A stretch of DNA of 64,000 bases from Meconema thalassinum. Lineage: Eukaryota > Arthropoda > Insecta > Orthoptera > Tettigoniidae. The position numbers and the translations under genes were made by a program. Shown one piece after another: positions 30,993 through 43,017 of the stretch. The first letter of the stretch is position 1. Each line of letters begins with the position of its first letter. The stretch covers positions 131,282,533 to 131,346,532 of the forward strand of contig OX336393.1 in NCBI GenBank assembly GCA_946902985.2. Direction: 5' to 3'. The notes under the pieces were generated by a model. That model ran no database searches, had not been told where the DNA came from, and saw only the letters and a program-made list of their open reading frames with translations.

Positions 30993-33900
30993 TGTGCCCA
31001 ATCGGTCACGGTAGACTGGCATCGAACTCAGGTCTTATCTGAGAAGACCAGGCACATGATTCTAACTGGAATCGAACCATTGATCTCTGAGGGAGAACAG
31101 TTTTAGGGAGCCCGAAGAGCAATGTGTTAAATAATGAGACATAATAATGTAGCATGATTTCACGACCAATATGTGAATATCATAGCAATATAAGGTGAAG
31201 AATTGTAAGCAAATGCAAGAAAATATACGTTTTCGAAGCATACAAGAAAGAGAGCAGGCCAGTTGACGTTTTACTAATTGCTGTTGGCAAGTGGGTGGAG
31301 ATCGTAGACGCCAAAGGACCTACTTTCGTCTGGAGCGAGGAGACAGCTTAAAATTAATGACTCGGGTATTCACCGCCTGACATCGATGGAAGCTATGGTG
31401 GGGAGGACTACCCACGGAAATTAATTAATTACAGCCAAGTGGAGCATTGAAATGGAGTGAAATGTACACCCAGGTGAATATATTCAAGGAGAGATAATTT
31501 AGGGATGATCTTACACCTAAATTAAAGCCTATATCTCCAAATGAACGTGTTACCACCGAGCCTACGCTCGAGAGGAGTAATTTGGTGACCAGTCAGAGGG
31601 GAATCACAATGGTGGCGTCCTGACGCGCAGAACTAAGGCAATTAATTGTAATTAATTGGCTGAAGCGATCGCCGGCACGCGAACGTTTATGAAACCTCCA
31701 CACCTAAATAAACAAGGTGTATATGTCAGTTCGGCTGAAAATGTATTATTTCAAGGAAGGAGTCGCACCCATGTGTCCGGTGGACTAGTTTTTACGAGAA
31801 ACCTTTATAAGGAGGAGTGAGGCAGACCAAGCCAGAGTTGTCGAGAGTTGTCTTCAGTCTGTTCTCAAGTCTACACGTAACTCATACGCTGCCAGTAAGC
31901 GCGCGAAATGTTAAAGTATCGACGCTCAGCCGTTGAAGAACAATAGAAGCAAGTCATACAGCTTCATAAGTATAATCATGAAGAGCGTCGAAGTTGATTT
32001 AATACAGAAATTTATCTATTATCTGACGCAAATATAAATTCGCTACAGCGAAAAGGTAACTTATAATGTTTTTGAACATTACATATACCAGGAGGTATTG
32101 TCAGAGTTGTATATGACATTATCATCAGGATCACTAGAATGATGGGAGCTTGGGAAGCATCGCCACTTAATCTTGACAGTGAGATGAACAATATTGCAGG
32201 TGATGAGGATCGAACGTCCGTAAACGCAGTTAAACTTTCACGGAGACCAGCGGTTGGCGTAATTGCATCGCATCCCTGAGATCAGGCGTAGGAGGAGTCC
32301 GATTAAAGATCAACCTGTGAAGTAGTGAATAAGTGTACATAAATTGTGTAATAGTGATTTAAAAGTGTTCATGTGTATAGTGATTAATATGCATTGTGTA
32401 AAAGTGGAAGAAGCCACTGATAAGAGTATGTTTATCATGTGGGAAATGTGTGAAATTAAGTGTTGTGTAAAATATAACATGATGGCTTAAATCAAGCGTC
32501 ATGGTAGGCCTGAAGCTGAGGTGCTGGTACCATCCAGCGAAAATAAAAAAGTGAGTACCAATTTACAATGTTATTATAACTAAATAGTTCACCATATAAC
32601 GATGCATCACTTTGAGACTAAGATGTAACAGTCACTTATTGAACGAGTTTTCACCACTCGTTTTGAATAGAATATGGCTTGGAAGGTGATTTGTTTAGGG
32701 CCATTCAGGCCGAAAATAGTGATGGATGTAACGGTAACGTTAAATGAATAATAATAATAATCTGGGGTCGGCAACAGTAAAGTAATAGGCATTTTTGGCC
32801 TAAATAATGTTCAAAGTGAGTCATGTCTAATATAAAGATACTGTATTTTGGTAAACAGTAAGAATGTAACGTGGAATATAGCGAGATACGAGAGTTTTTC
32901 AGTGTCAATGAAATGTGGAATGAATATTTGATATGGTCAATCCTTAGGATTATATTTGAGGACCATTAAAGTAAAGTAAGCCAGTAAATTTATACCTTGT
33001 TATTAGGAGCTATTTAAAGCTTTTGCTTAAGTGTTATGACAGAGAGAACGCGGGTGTCTTAATAATTGAGTCATCTATGTGAAGTATTGTTTTACGCCGC
33101 ATATCGCGTGCAGGAGTAACGTAGAATCCAGTGATTTACGTAAATAAATATTGCGGGGACCAAACTAGTATAGCTTGCGCGTTAGGTGAGAAGTTGGCTG
33201 ATCTACGAGTTAGTATCGCCCTTGTGCATACTCTATTATTCGCAGCGAAGTGGACAGAGCCTGTCTGTATCCATCGCTTGCCTGAATTATGGCCACGAGT
33301 GACGTCCGTCGAGACTCCGTGAGCATGTGTATAAATGATCTACCCTGAGAGGTAAGGATCATATTCGTCGTTTAGGAAATGCAGATTTCCTTATGTTTAT
33401 TAAGACAGCTGCTGGTGAGAACCCTGTATTCTCATTATGATGCGCGTCCAAAAGCCACTAGTATTCACCATAGAACGGCAAGGCTATCACCGGAACCATC
33501 CCCAGCCATGAATGTTAATAAGGAGCCGAGTTGAGCCCAATGCACTAATGATAGGTGTTAAAGAATTAAATGACTCAATTACTTAGGAACAACACTTAGC
33601 GTATCTCTGCTGTACTGCAATTGTAAACAAACCTGACCTTGCCAGCAGATGAGGGAAGTGGGTTGGCCCACTGAGGCGAGCGGCCATCTTGTGCAGTGGC
33701 CGAAACTAATTTTATTGCCTGCTAGGAGGAGGGGACATCAGTCCGCCAGTCCTTTAAATTAGGGTCACAGTAGGACACTGAAGAATCTCGATATTTCAAT
33801 ATGCAATTATGATATGAGTGTTATGATGATGCCAATTGAATTAAATGATCTGTTCCAACACACATAGATTGTTGAATCAAAGAAATCGGATAATATTTGG

Positions 33901-34672
33901 TACAGTTATTCTCTGAAGAGGAACACTGGACCAAATAAAGTGTTAGGCATCCTTTTAGAATGAATTTTGCCAGTTCACGCTAATTTATGCAGACGGGTAT
34001 GTGATTTATAAGAACATGACACATTTGTAACGATAATAATCCCGACAAGACCCAGAGAATCGTTGTATGGTGAAACTATAAATATTTCTATCCATGTCTA
34101 TTTTGGAAGGGAAAAGTACCACTTTTCATATTGATGGAAAGAAGGAAGATGATACACACGACACAACAAATATTTGTTAATTAAAGCAGAAAATAATGAA
34201 TTTATGCCAATCAAAGTAAATGCCATAAGAAACGGAGTAATGTTTTATTAATGTCAGTTTGATGTGATATGTGACTTTTGTGTTGTGTTACTCCAGTTAA
34301 GTAAAATTATGTTACATGATGAACACTATGGAAACCCATGGAAGTCTGAAAATATCATTGATAGGATGCTAGAATTAGATTTTAGTGCACTGTAGCACTA
34401 TTTTAAGAAGAAAACTCACAAAATAACCCTATTTTTAGTTGTGGGAATTAAATATAATTTGTCCTTTATTTGTATTTGTTGTATAGCCATGATTTTATAC
34501 CAGTAAATATTTTATTTTAGGAATATGTTGTGTATTTCATGTAAAGTAGTTACCTGGTAGACTCAAATCCTGAGCATGTGGTCGTATGGTGGGCAGGAAC
34601 GCCCCATACCTCGAAAGACCGTGAGTTAGCTGGGATACGAACACATGTTCCACATGATGACAGTTGGGTACA
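30993..34672 (+). repeat. 3' LTR of Gypsy element 1
   Basis: Matches 20483-24170 with scattered substitutions and a shorter AAT microsatellite (near 32748). Ends GGGTACA and is followed by ATATATATAT. Confidence 0.97.
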
Positions 34673-35149
34673 ATATATATATGTCGTAAAAATTAAAATA
34701 TTGAAACAAGACGAAGAAGTTGGTGACGGCGACAATATTCAGCCTGCAGAAGCCAACGAAGATGTATGAAAACCAGTAGACAGTGTATTTACATTCCTGT
34801 ATTGAGCAAAGGTCAATAGTTTTTGAGAAGACAGACGTGGAATTTCAATACTTCACCAATCCGTGCCTTTTTTTCCCCTAAAGATCATAAGCCAATCAAA
34901 GCGGCATCAAGTAATCACGACGTGGTAGGAAAATACTCCTCTTGGTAATGAGGTTAACTCAAAGTATAGGCTATGTTTGAGGTTAAGTTTCAATGTTTCT
35001 ATTAGAAAATGATTTGTTTATTGTCTATCCACCTATAGTACAACGATTGTATCCACAATGTTTGAAGATAGTCTTACCTGATACTTCCCTTGTAAGTACA
35101 TTTCAGTGACAAAAGTAATTTTTTGTCCTTAATGACGTGTTACTAGCTG
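34673..35149. other. Unassigned sequence
   Basis: No gene or repeat boundary recognised after the 3' LTR. Confidence 0.4.
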
Positions 35150-35596
35150 CTGTTGTTTGAGTCTTTTGACTGGTTTGATGCAGTTATCCATGCCTCCCTG
35201 TCCTGAGCCGTTTCATCTCTACATATCGTAACCTTGGTCTACCCCTAGAGTTCTTATCCTCAACCCTTCCATCCGTAACTAAGCTTGCTATTCCTGAGTG
35301 TCTTAGTAGCCTATGTGTCCAACAAACCTATCTCTTCTCTTCATTAGCAGTCGCCAGAAACATCTTTCCTCTCGCACTCGTATTAATACCTCTACGTTTG
35401 TAACCCTATCTCTCCATCTGATCTTCATCATTCTCCTGTAACACCACATTTTAAACGCTTCAATTCCTCTCTTTTGTACTGCACCAATAGTCCAAGTTTC
35501 ACTTCCATAGAGCGCTACGCTCCAGACCAAGGCTTTCAGAAATGACTTCCTAATATCCAAATATATATTCGATGACAAGAGATTCCTATTTTGTTG
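35150..35596 (-). pseudogene. RTE-like LINE 3' tail, copy 3
   Basis: Minus-strand translation gives SSNIYLDIRKSFLKALVWSV then ALYGSETWTIGAVQKRGIEA and RRMMKIRWRDRVTNVEVLIR. It is the same C-terminal tail as at 13486-13908 but extends slightly further upstream in the protein. A small deletion near 35228 removes part of the 3' UTR relative to the other copies. Confidence 0.85.
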
Positions 35597-35771
35597 CCTG
35601 AGCCAACCGACTTTTTATACCCTCTTTGCTTCGTCCATCAATGGTTATGTTGCTTCCTAGCTACGAGTATAATAGTGCAATTATTTCGAATACACGTAAG
35701 AGAGAGAGAGAGCCGCAGTTGCGACATTAACATTATATGGCATACAAAATATCACACAATTATCACTTGCA

Positions 35772-36301
35772 ACAGCCATGAAACTTTTCAATGCTAAAGT
35801 ACTACCTATCTACACAAACGGAATACAAATAATATAAAATGACCTTAGCTGCACTGACCTTCAAACCTTGGAAAGAGTGAAAGCTAGGCTCCTTAAAGTC
35901 GCACAAGGGATTTCGAAATATCTAGAATTGCATATGAATTAACACGCGAAACTTTCCTCATGGAAGATCTACGAACTAAGTTCTTGCCGCCATCTACTCA
36001 ACAACAATCGCAATCAAAGCAGAACAGAAAACAGAAGAGACAAGAAATACCATCGAATTCTACGCAACAAATGCGATGATCTACTGGAAATGGACAGGAC
36101 CAAACGAGAAGATCCGCAGTGCAGTGACAAGACTGGCGGTACATGGTTACCACCATAAACTCTACAGGACAACAGACAATCACGACCCCTTCACCAAAAT
36201 GCGTGTGTAAATTATGTGACACACCATGTGCAAGATACCATTTTAATGAATGGTACAAACGAACGAAATCGCTGCTGGAGTACAGCAGAGACCAAGACTA
36301 A
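35772..36301 (+). pseudogene. Third LINE type: C-terminal region with CxCxxCx3CxxYH motif
   Basis: The plus strand, with several stops and frame changes, reads MKLFNAKVLPIYTNGIQII, then LSCTDLQTLERVKARLLKVA and near the end KCVCKLCDTPCARYHF. I recognise this order (L-x-R-L-E-x-V-K-A-R-x-L-K ... C-x-C-x-L-C-x-x-x-C-x-x-Y-H ... L-x-E-Y-S-R-D) as the C-terminal part of a non-LTR element common in insects, including a probable zinc-binding motif. The last frame ends LLEYSRDQD and TAA at about 36301. It differs from both other LINE families in the window. The RT catalytic region is missing. Confidence 0.6.
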
Positions 36302-36771
36302 TGTAGCCTATATTAATGTTACTAATGCCGGTTCCATTCAACTACTTTCAATGAAATTAAGATGTATTTTATGGACATTGGCTGCTTTACACTATTATTA
36401 CACTTTTCAATACAATGTTATTCTTTCTTTATTTATTTTATACTTTTCTGTTTTATATTTCAAAATTATTTTCAGTTTTTTACATTTATTTTATGTTCAA
36501 TCATGGCGAAATATAAATATTATATGCCAGAAAGCTGCATCTTATTGAGGTTCATTATAGTTCAAATTTCATTATGATACAGGTTCTCTACCAATCAGAG
36601 CTCAAGATTTTCATAACGATACAGCTGTTTGACCAATTAGGTAAGGATAGCATCGCACATGGACTCAACACACTTGCTTCCAAAATCCAACATGTCGGAC
36701 ATGAATTTCATGATTTGAAAGTCGGCAATGTAAAGCATATCGGATCAACCAATCCCAAAAACAAAGACAAA
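36302..36771. other. Unassigned AT-rich sequence
   Basis: T-rich frames on the plus strand have low complexity and are not credible proteins. No repeat boundary was found. Confidence 0.4.
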
Positions 36772-36969
36772 CAAGTAGTTCCGTGACGAACTAAAGAGCC
36801 TACTTTTCTTAAATTTTAAGATTCATGCCAATCTATATAGACCTATCTTGAATAATGACGAAATTAAGTTGGTAATATCGAAATTTCCAATTAGTTCGAA
36901 ACATACCTGGTATAATGTAGCCTAATAGAGCACTACAGTTGGCAGCCCTGGTGACTGAATATATTCTTA

Positions 36970-37834
36970 TAAGGTGCGTTCAAAAAGTAACGAGCCGGAG
37001 GCTGGAATGCGCAAACTGGTGACTACAACGGCTAATCGTGGCGTGTGTAACGAGGTGTGGTTCCGACCAGAGCGTGGAAGGTCACAGCCAGTCGCTAAAA
37101 GGCACACGTGCACGTCACGTGACGATACAAAGCGAGTAGCAGCATGCATCAATCGTCCAACGCTGCCAGTCACATTGAAAACAGTTACATGGAGGCGTCA
37201 ACCGAAGAGCAAAGAGGTGTTGTTCGGTTTCTGATAGCGGAAGGAGTAGGGGGAACGGACATTAGTCGCCGAATGTCACAAGTGTACGGCGAACACTGCA
37301 TGTGCCTTGCAAGGGTCAAGGCGTGGCACAAGCGCTTCAGGGAAGGACGGGTGTCGTTAGCGGATGATGCCCGGTCTGGGGCACCCCCCTGCATTACCGA
37401 TGACAACGTCCAGCTGGTTGATGCACTCATTACCCAGGACCGCCGAGTGACAGTGAACGCCATAGCCGCCGTGGTCGCTCCACGACAATGCACGACCTCA
37501 TTCGGCCAACACAGTCGCGGCACTCCTGCAGGAATTCAAATGGGAGGTTCTCGGCCACCCTCCATGCAGTCCAGACCTCTCTCCCTGTGATTACGCCATG
37601 TTTGGTCCGCTGAAAAGGGCTCTGTGGGGCCAACGATTCACCTCGGACGCCGACGTCCAGCTGTACGTGTGGAACTGGTTCACATCGCAGCCCAGGGAAT
37701 TTTATGAGACTGCCATTCACCACCTCGTGTCACGGTGGGACAAGTGCCTCAACAGTCAGGGCCAATACTTCTAACATAAGGGTACTGGTTTCTGTAATTA
37801 TACCACCGGCTCGTTACTTTTTGAACGCACCATA
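36970..37834 (+). mobile_element. mariner-like element, internally deleted, 865 bp
   Basis: Inverted ends AGGTGCGTTCAAAAAGTAAC then GAGCCGG at the left match the right end in reverse complement. TA flanks the insertion. The undisrupted family A copy 1 reads TTCTTAGTTCC at this site, giving an empty-site comparison. The element lacks about a third of a normal ~1.3-kb mariner. Confidence 0.92.
37144..37774 (+). pseudogene. mariner transposase, catalytic middle deleted
   Basis: The N-terminal half is open from 37144: EEQRGVVRFLIAEGVGGTDI, then RVKAWHKRFREGRVSLADDA and RSGAPPCITDDN. This matches the paired HTH DNA-binding region of mariner/SETMAR-type transposases. From about 37500 the frame leaves the family pattern, and after a shift the C-terminal part resumes with HPPCSPDLSPCDYAMFGPLK and ends SQGQYF at TAA 37774. 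The block that normally holds the first two catalytic Asp residues has been removed; only the third, in SPCDY, remains. TIRs are intact, so trans-mobilisation is possible in principle but not shown. Confidence 0.88.
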
Positions 37835-38740
37835 TAGCTCCATCTCTCAAGGTACAGAATACAAAATTTGGTTGAAGTCCAATGGATAGCATGGGCGTTA
37901 TATGCAGTTAGACATTGGATATATCAGAGTGCGTAAAATCATGTTGGCAACAATATCATGCATGTGTTGGTCAGAAATAATCTGAATTATTATGATCTAA
38001 TTGTTGTGCCAATTTTGGATGAAATCTATTTGTTAGTATAGAAGTTACATGTATTTTAAAATTGGACCTATCAGCAGGCTTAGAATCAAGTTGGTAATCT
38101 AGAATGGCAGGTACCTTACGTGTGCATAGTATAAAGCTGTTGGCTTTCATACTTCCTGATATATTGGTATTTGGATAAGGAATTATAGAGAGCATTTATT
38201 AACAGTTGGCAGCCGTGGTGGATCTTAAGAATACACTCAGTCATATCTGTTTATGTACACATATTACATACGAAATTTGGTTCAAATCCAATTGATAGCG
38301 TAACAGTTATAGGCATTTAAATATTGGACTTATCAGCAGGCTTAGAATCATTTTGGCAACACTGCCAAGTACGGCCTCCTTGAAATTAAACTGAAATCTA
38401 TATGTGTGCCAATTTTGGAATATCTCCCATGCATACTTTCCAAGATATCCAACATGGAACTCAAATTTCAAGTCCGGCTTTTCAGCAGTTGGTAGCACTA
38501 ACATCTTTTTCAAATATGGGATTGAGATATTCAGGTATATATCTTTACTCATACCAAATCTGGTTTTGATTGTTGCAGCCGTTTAGGAGTTGATAAGCGG
38601 TGGTAGGGGGGGGGGGGGGGGGACACAAACACACACACAGACAGACAGACAGACAGAAGGGCAGAAGGACAGACACACACATTTTCCCGGATTGATGTGT
38701 GGGACTTTTTCCTTATTTATTTAAAATGTGAAAAGTAGGC

Positions 38741-39312
38741 TAAAAATCAGCACGAACGTTTACGGTAACAGGAAAATACTATGAAATTTAATATACAAGA
38801 AATTTATGAATTTACGTCCAGAAGTTTGCAACACTCCATCCTTTTTTATAAATTACCGACATGGAAAGTGCTCCGTCCAAAATATTGGCATAAATTAACT
38901 GTGAAATATGGGAAAAGGAATAGCACTGTACCTTAATCTCCCTAGTCCAATTTGTGCACAGAGAATTGCTTTCGTAGGAGTTCGGCGACAATTCTAGTGA
39001 ATGCTGGTGTTCATTTAACGTCACTAACTATCCATGCTTTTGTTTCAAAGCTCTGGAGACCAGATGGCATTGCCAAAGTCTTTGATTCACGTAAATCAGT
39101 AACCCAGCGCTCCGTTCAGTAAACGCAATAGGGATAGGCTATCTTATACGAAACTTTTCTGCCAGATGTCATCACAGTTCTATGTGGGACTCCATTGATT
39201 TGCCTTCCGTTGACATTCTATACGTATCGAATTTAAAGAATAGCAAGTTGATAATACGTTACATTTTAATTTTAAAATGTTTGAAATAGCCTATTGTGTG
39301 TTATATCATACT
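38741..39312. other. Unassigned sequence
   Basis: No coding signature or repeat boundary recognised. Confidence 0.4.
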
Positions 39313-39510
39313 TCATACTAATATATAAAAATGAGATGGTGTGTGTCTGTCTTTCTGTGTGTCTGTCTGTCTGTGTGTTACTCAATAACGCAAGAACCAC
39401 AGGTCCGATTTAAATGAAATTTTGCATGGATGTAGCTGATTTACAATGTTTAGAGATAGGATACTTTTAATTTCGATATTTTGCACTATTAAACAATGGC
39501 GACCATTTTA

Positions 39511-39853
39511 GTGACGTCACTACACCCTTTGGTTTCAAAATTTCATATTTCCATATCAAATAAAAAGAGAAAGCTAAGAAATAGCAAACTTTTGATAGCA
39601 CATACGAGCTTTAAAATTTAATTTCCTATCCGAAGGGTCCTTATCACTTTTCGTGTATCTCCAACGGTTAGCGAGTAAAACCCACATAAGTGACGTCACT
39701 ACACCCTTTGGTTTCAAAATTTCCGTATCAAATAAAAAGAGAACGCTAAGAAATAGCAAACTTTTGATGCATACACGAGATTTAGCATTTAATATTCTAT
39801 CCAAAAGGTCCTTATCACTTTTCGTGTATCTCCAACGGTTAGCGAGTAAAACC
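39511..39853 (+). repeat. Two-copy tandem duplication, 179-bp period
   Basis: GTGACGTCACTACACCCTTT occurs at 39511 and 39690. TCTCCAACGGTTAGCGAGTA follows in both units, at about 39656 and 39828. The two copies differ by small deletions. Confidence 0.9.
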
Positions 39854-40813
39854 TAAATTTGTGCAATAAAACACGGTCAACACCGAGCGGTGCATACATA
39901 AAAATTGAAGTTTGTATGTTTTTTTTTCGCAATTTCTACGTAAATTAGAGTTTCAGACTGTTTTATTATGGATGCGCGCGAAAATAACTTTTGGTCTGTC
40001 TGTCTCCCTTATAACTCGAGAACGGCTGGGTGTATCAATGTAAAATTTGGTACAGATATCCATCAGAGGCACGACACTAATCATTGATGTAACCCTTCTC
40101 CGCACCTCTCATAAAAGAGGGCCTACCCCCTTAAAATGCATGCTGAAATGGGAGTAGAAGGACGAGACAAAGATCATTTTCAGCCCCTCAATGTGAGAGA
40201 CAAAACTCGAAATCCACATTTTAAGGCCCTAAAACCAACCATTTTTGAGATATTCCCAGAAAACTTATTTCATTTAATAAACTAATGAGCGAATACAAGC
40301 CGGTAACCATGGCAACAGATTCTCAGAGGTCCATCTATTGCTGTAAGACGCAATGCAATTCCATTAATTACATTGGTGTGAAAGTTTGAAAACGGCTAGA
40401 AGGTTATCACGGAACCAAATTAGGCTGTAAAATTCATCAATACGTAAGTATAATGCGCTTAAGGGGGTCAAGGGGTACACTAGAATTTTTTCACGCGATT
40501 TACACCTGCGGGTGTGGTACGGCAGGTCTATTATATTCCTATCCCTATATTATATTATTCTTATTAGTATTATATTATGGAATACAATGAGGAGACAAAG
40601 CCCCTCGGTGCCAGAAACAAAACTTGGGGGCCTCGAAAACTACATTATAAGGCTATAAAACCAACACTATCTGAAATATTCCCAGAAAACTAATTTAATT
40701 TAATTTAAGAAACTAATGAAGGAATGGAAATCGGTAACCATGACAACATTATCTCAAGGGGTAACATCCAACTTTCCATCTATTTCTGTAAGAAGCAATG
40801 TCACTCCATTTAT

Positions 40814-41552
40814 ACCTTGCCACGGTGGGTGAGTGGATAGCGTGGCGGTCTACTAACCCAAAGATTGCAGGTTCACTCCTGGCCATAGTACAGGCCGAAC
40901 GTTTGTTTTAGACGAGTTAAATATCTTAATGGAAGCCTGGAGGCGAGTTACTACAGTACCTGTGTTGTTAGCGCTCCGATGGTTGATAAAGCTGTTTCAC
41001 ACAATTGCTGAAGTATAGTCACTGGCAAATATAATGACGTTCTGTTCGTAACTACGTAACGTGTACTTCCGTGTCACACAATACATCGACGTGGACTGTA
41101 CTGTCTGCTCAAGTCTGGAATTCCATCACATCAGATCGGTGGTGACAAATGTGAAGTGATAGGGTGAGAGAGTGACTGTGTACAGGCTCACCCGCAGGCT
41201 TCAAGGTCAAGGGCAATCGCCTAAAACAAACGTCCGGCCTGTACGTGATTTTTGAAAGGTGGCAAAAATACGACTCGCATGTCATACGATGGTGGCATTT
41301 CAAAGAACCCATTTGAATTCAGTAGGCCGTGTTCATAGTGGCAAAATTAACCTCAGGAGTTTCCGCCAACAAAAGGTTCCTCATTTCTCTACTAGAAAGC
41401 GCTATAGTGTTCAAGGAGCTTAGATATCTAACCTCCTTGACTTTCATAGTGATTCAAGGAACAACGAAATTTCGACATGCAAGCTACCCTCTGGGTGCAA
41501 ATTACGAAGCTTGCACACGGCACCCGAGGCCATACGATATTATTATCAGGCT
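40814..41552 (+). mobile_element. tRNA-derived SINE, second copy, interrupted by a MITE
   Basis: Same head (GCCACGGTGGGTGAGTGGAT, then GCAGGTTCACTCCTGGC), body and tail as 17132-17534. The flanks ACTCCATTTAT at 40803-40813 and 41553-41563 are an 11-bp target duplication. The copy lacks one of the two internal GTTCATAATGGCAAAATTAA units found in the first copy. Confidence 0.92.
40891..41241. mobile_element. TA-inserting MITE, 351 bp
   Basis: Ends CAGGCCGAACGTTTGTTTTA (left) and, in reverse complement, CAGGCCGGACGTTTGTTTTA (right), bordered by TA at 40889-40890 and 41242-41243. The intact SINE at 17132 has a single TA at the same position (GTGGTAAGTG). No coding remnant is visible. TA duplication and CAG ends suggest Tc1/mariner or pogo mobilisation. 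Confidence 0.92.
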
Positions 41553-42579
41553 ACTCCATTTATTACATTTCTGTGAAAGTTTGCAAATGGCTATATGGTT
41601 ATCACGGAACCAACGTACAGTAGACTGTATAATTCGTCAATGGAATTAAGGGGGTCAAGGGGTAACCTAGAATTTTTTCATGCAATTTCACGTGCGACAT
41701 ATAGTACAGAAAGTATATTATATCTACAAACAGCCGCATTATTTTCAAAAATTCCTGAATTGAATCAGCATTTTTTGCGGCTTTTAGGAATTTGGGCCAT
41801 TTGAGGCTAAATATCCTGAACTTTCATGCACCACAAGCCTTTATAATTTATGAAAGAGGTCTACCTGTGTTTGGGGACCTAACACAACGTAGACGGTCAT
41901 TTTTTATGTGAGGTGTATTGCGTTTCATCTACAAGGCTTTCAAATCTATTTCACGTCAGGAAGTACACGTTAGGTGAATTTAGTTTGAGAGCACATTTTA
42001 ACTAATCTCTTTTTTTTTTTGTCGACATACGGGTTCATCGTAGGGATGATTTTGTTTCATACGTATGGTAGATATACCCATATTTGGATATCTGGGTGAT
42101 ATGTTGCAGACAATAGAATTGTCTGTCTGTCTTTCTGTGTATCTTTATGTACGCCCTTAAATCGTGTTCGGATGCTTGGTGCATCGTAAAATTAGGTATG
42201 GTAAACATGAGTCAATACACCAATCATTTATAAAACTCCTCACCGTACTTTTCATACAGTAGAAGGGTGGATATAGGGAAAAACTTCTCAAAATACATGC
42301 CAAAATAGGCGAAATATAAAAATTATCCTAGAAGGACGATCAAAGCATATGTTGCGCTTCTCATTGTGAGACACAAAATTCGCGAGTCTATAAGGGGTCT
42401 CTGAAAACCACATTTTAAGGCCCTTAAATTAACAGTGTGTGTGATATTCCCAGAAAACTAACTTCGTTCTGATAAACTTATGAAGGAATGACAAACCGCT
42501 AACCATTGCTACGGTAGCTCAATTGATAATGTCTGGTGTTAATATATAACACCGTTCGACGAACGGGTACTACTGCTAG

Positions 42580-43017
42580 TATATATATAAAGCTGAATGT
42601 TGGTTTGTCTGTTTGTCTGTTATTTATACAAATCTACACCGTTTCACCGTTCTAAACCAAAATTTGTATACTTACCCTTGGGAATCCTGCGGGTAACACT
42701 GTGCACTTTAAATTTCGGACAGACCACTCCATTCAGGCCCCTTGGCAACATAATTGAAAAGTCACCAAAAATACACAACTGGGACAAAATATCAATGTTG
42801 TCGCATAAGGATAAGACATAGCTCATTTTAAGCCCCTCGATGCGAGAAACAATACTCGGTGTGTCCCCGTGGGACACCGTAAACCACATTTCAAGGCCCT
42901 AAAACCAACAGTTTCAAATATATTCGAAGAAAGCCATCTTCACTCTGATAAACTGATGAACTAACGGCAAGTCCGATTCCATGGCAACACTACCTCAAGG
43001 TATGACATCCAATTTTC
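42580..43017 (+). mobile_element. Second Helitron 5' part, cut by Gypsy element 2
   Basis: Immediately after the CTAG of the preceding Helitron comes TATATATATAAAGCTGAATG, a typical Helitron 5' start. The body then contains AACAGTTTCAAATATATTCG and CTCAAGGTATGACATCCAAT, matching internal parts of the upstream Helitron. Past the retrotransposon, CCTGTTGGAGGCAATGCCAA at 58193 resembles CTGTAAGAAGCAATGTCACT at 40784, so the Helitron probably resumes there. Confidence 0.5.

Larger units (their letters stand above)
20483..34672 (+). mobile_element. Ty3/Gypsy LTR retrotransposon, element 1, 14.2 kb, very long LTRs
   Basis: Two direct repeats, 20483-24170 (3688 bp) and 30993-34672 (3680 bp), both start TGTGCCCAATCG and end GGGTACA, obeying the TG...CA rule. 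Between them lie a 745-bp leader, a disrupted gag and an open pol in the order protease-RT-RNase H-integrase, which identifies Ty3/Gypsy. There is no env. By eye the LTRs differ at roughly 45 sites (~1.2%), so the insertion is fairly recent. LTRs of 3.7 kb are far above the usual few hundred bases for this group. Confidence 0.97.
36772..38740 (+). mobile_element. Family A non-autonomous element, copy 2
   Basis: AAGTAGTTCCGTGACGAACT at 36772, then AAAGAGCCTACTTTTC, defines the 5' end. The order of blocks matches 750-2861. Core units with ATTGGACCTATCAGCAGGCT-like sequence lie at about 37914, 38061 and 38322; the last gap is shortened by a local deletion. A poly-G/ACAG microsatellite is at 38605-38676 and the 3' end is TGTGAAAAGTAGGCTAAAAA (about 38728-38747). 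A deleted mariner interrupts it. Confidence 0.85.
39313..42579 (+). mobile_element. Non-autonomous Helitron (or Helitron cluster)
   Basis: A probable 5' end is TCATACTAATATATAAAAAT at 39313, followed by GTGTGTCTGTCT-type sequence. The 3' end has a perfect hairpin CCGTTCGACGAACGG (42552-42566), then GTACTACTG, CTAG (42576-42579) and T, which are Helitron hallmarks (5' TC, hairpin, CTRR, insertion before T). The interior repeats related segments, such as GGTATCACGGAACCAA-like, AGAAAACTAATTT and TCTGTCTGTC, at about 40000, 40600, 41560 and 42120. Several nested copies may therefore be joined. No RepHel protein is visible. A SINE is inserted at 40814-41552. Confidence 0.6.

Noticed and set aside
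36216..36577. Plus-strand hydrophobic frames as membrane proteins
   Set aside because: The first part is the end of a LINE fossil in another frame; the rest is T-rich low-complexity sequence.
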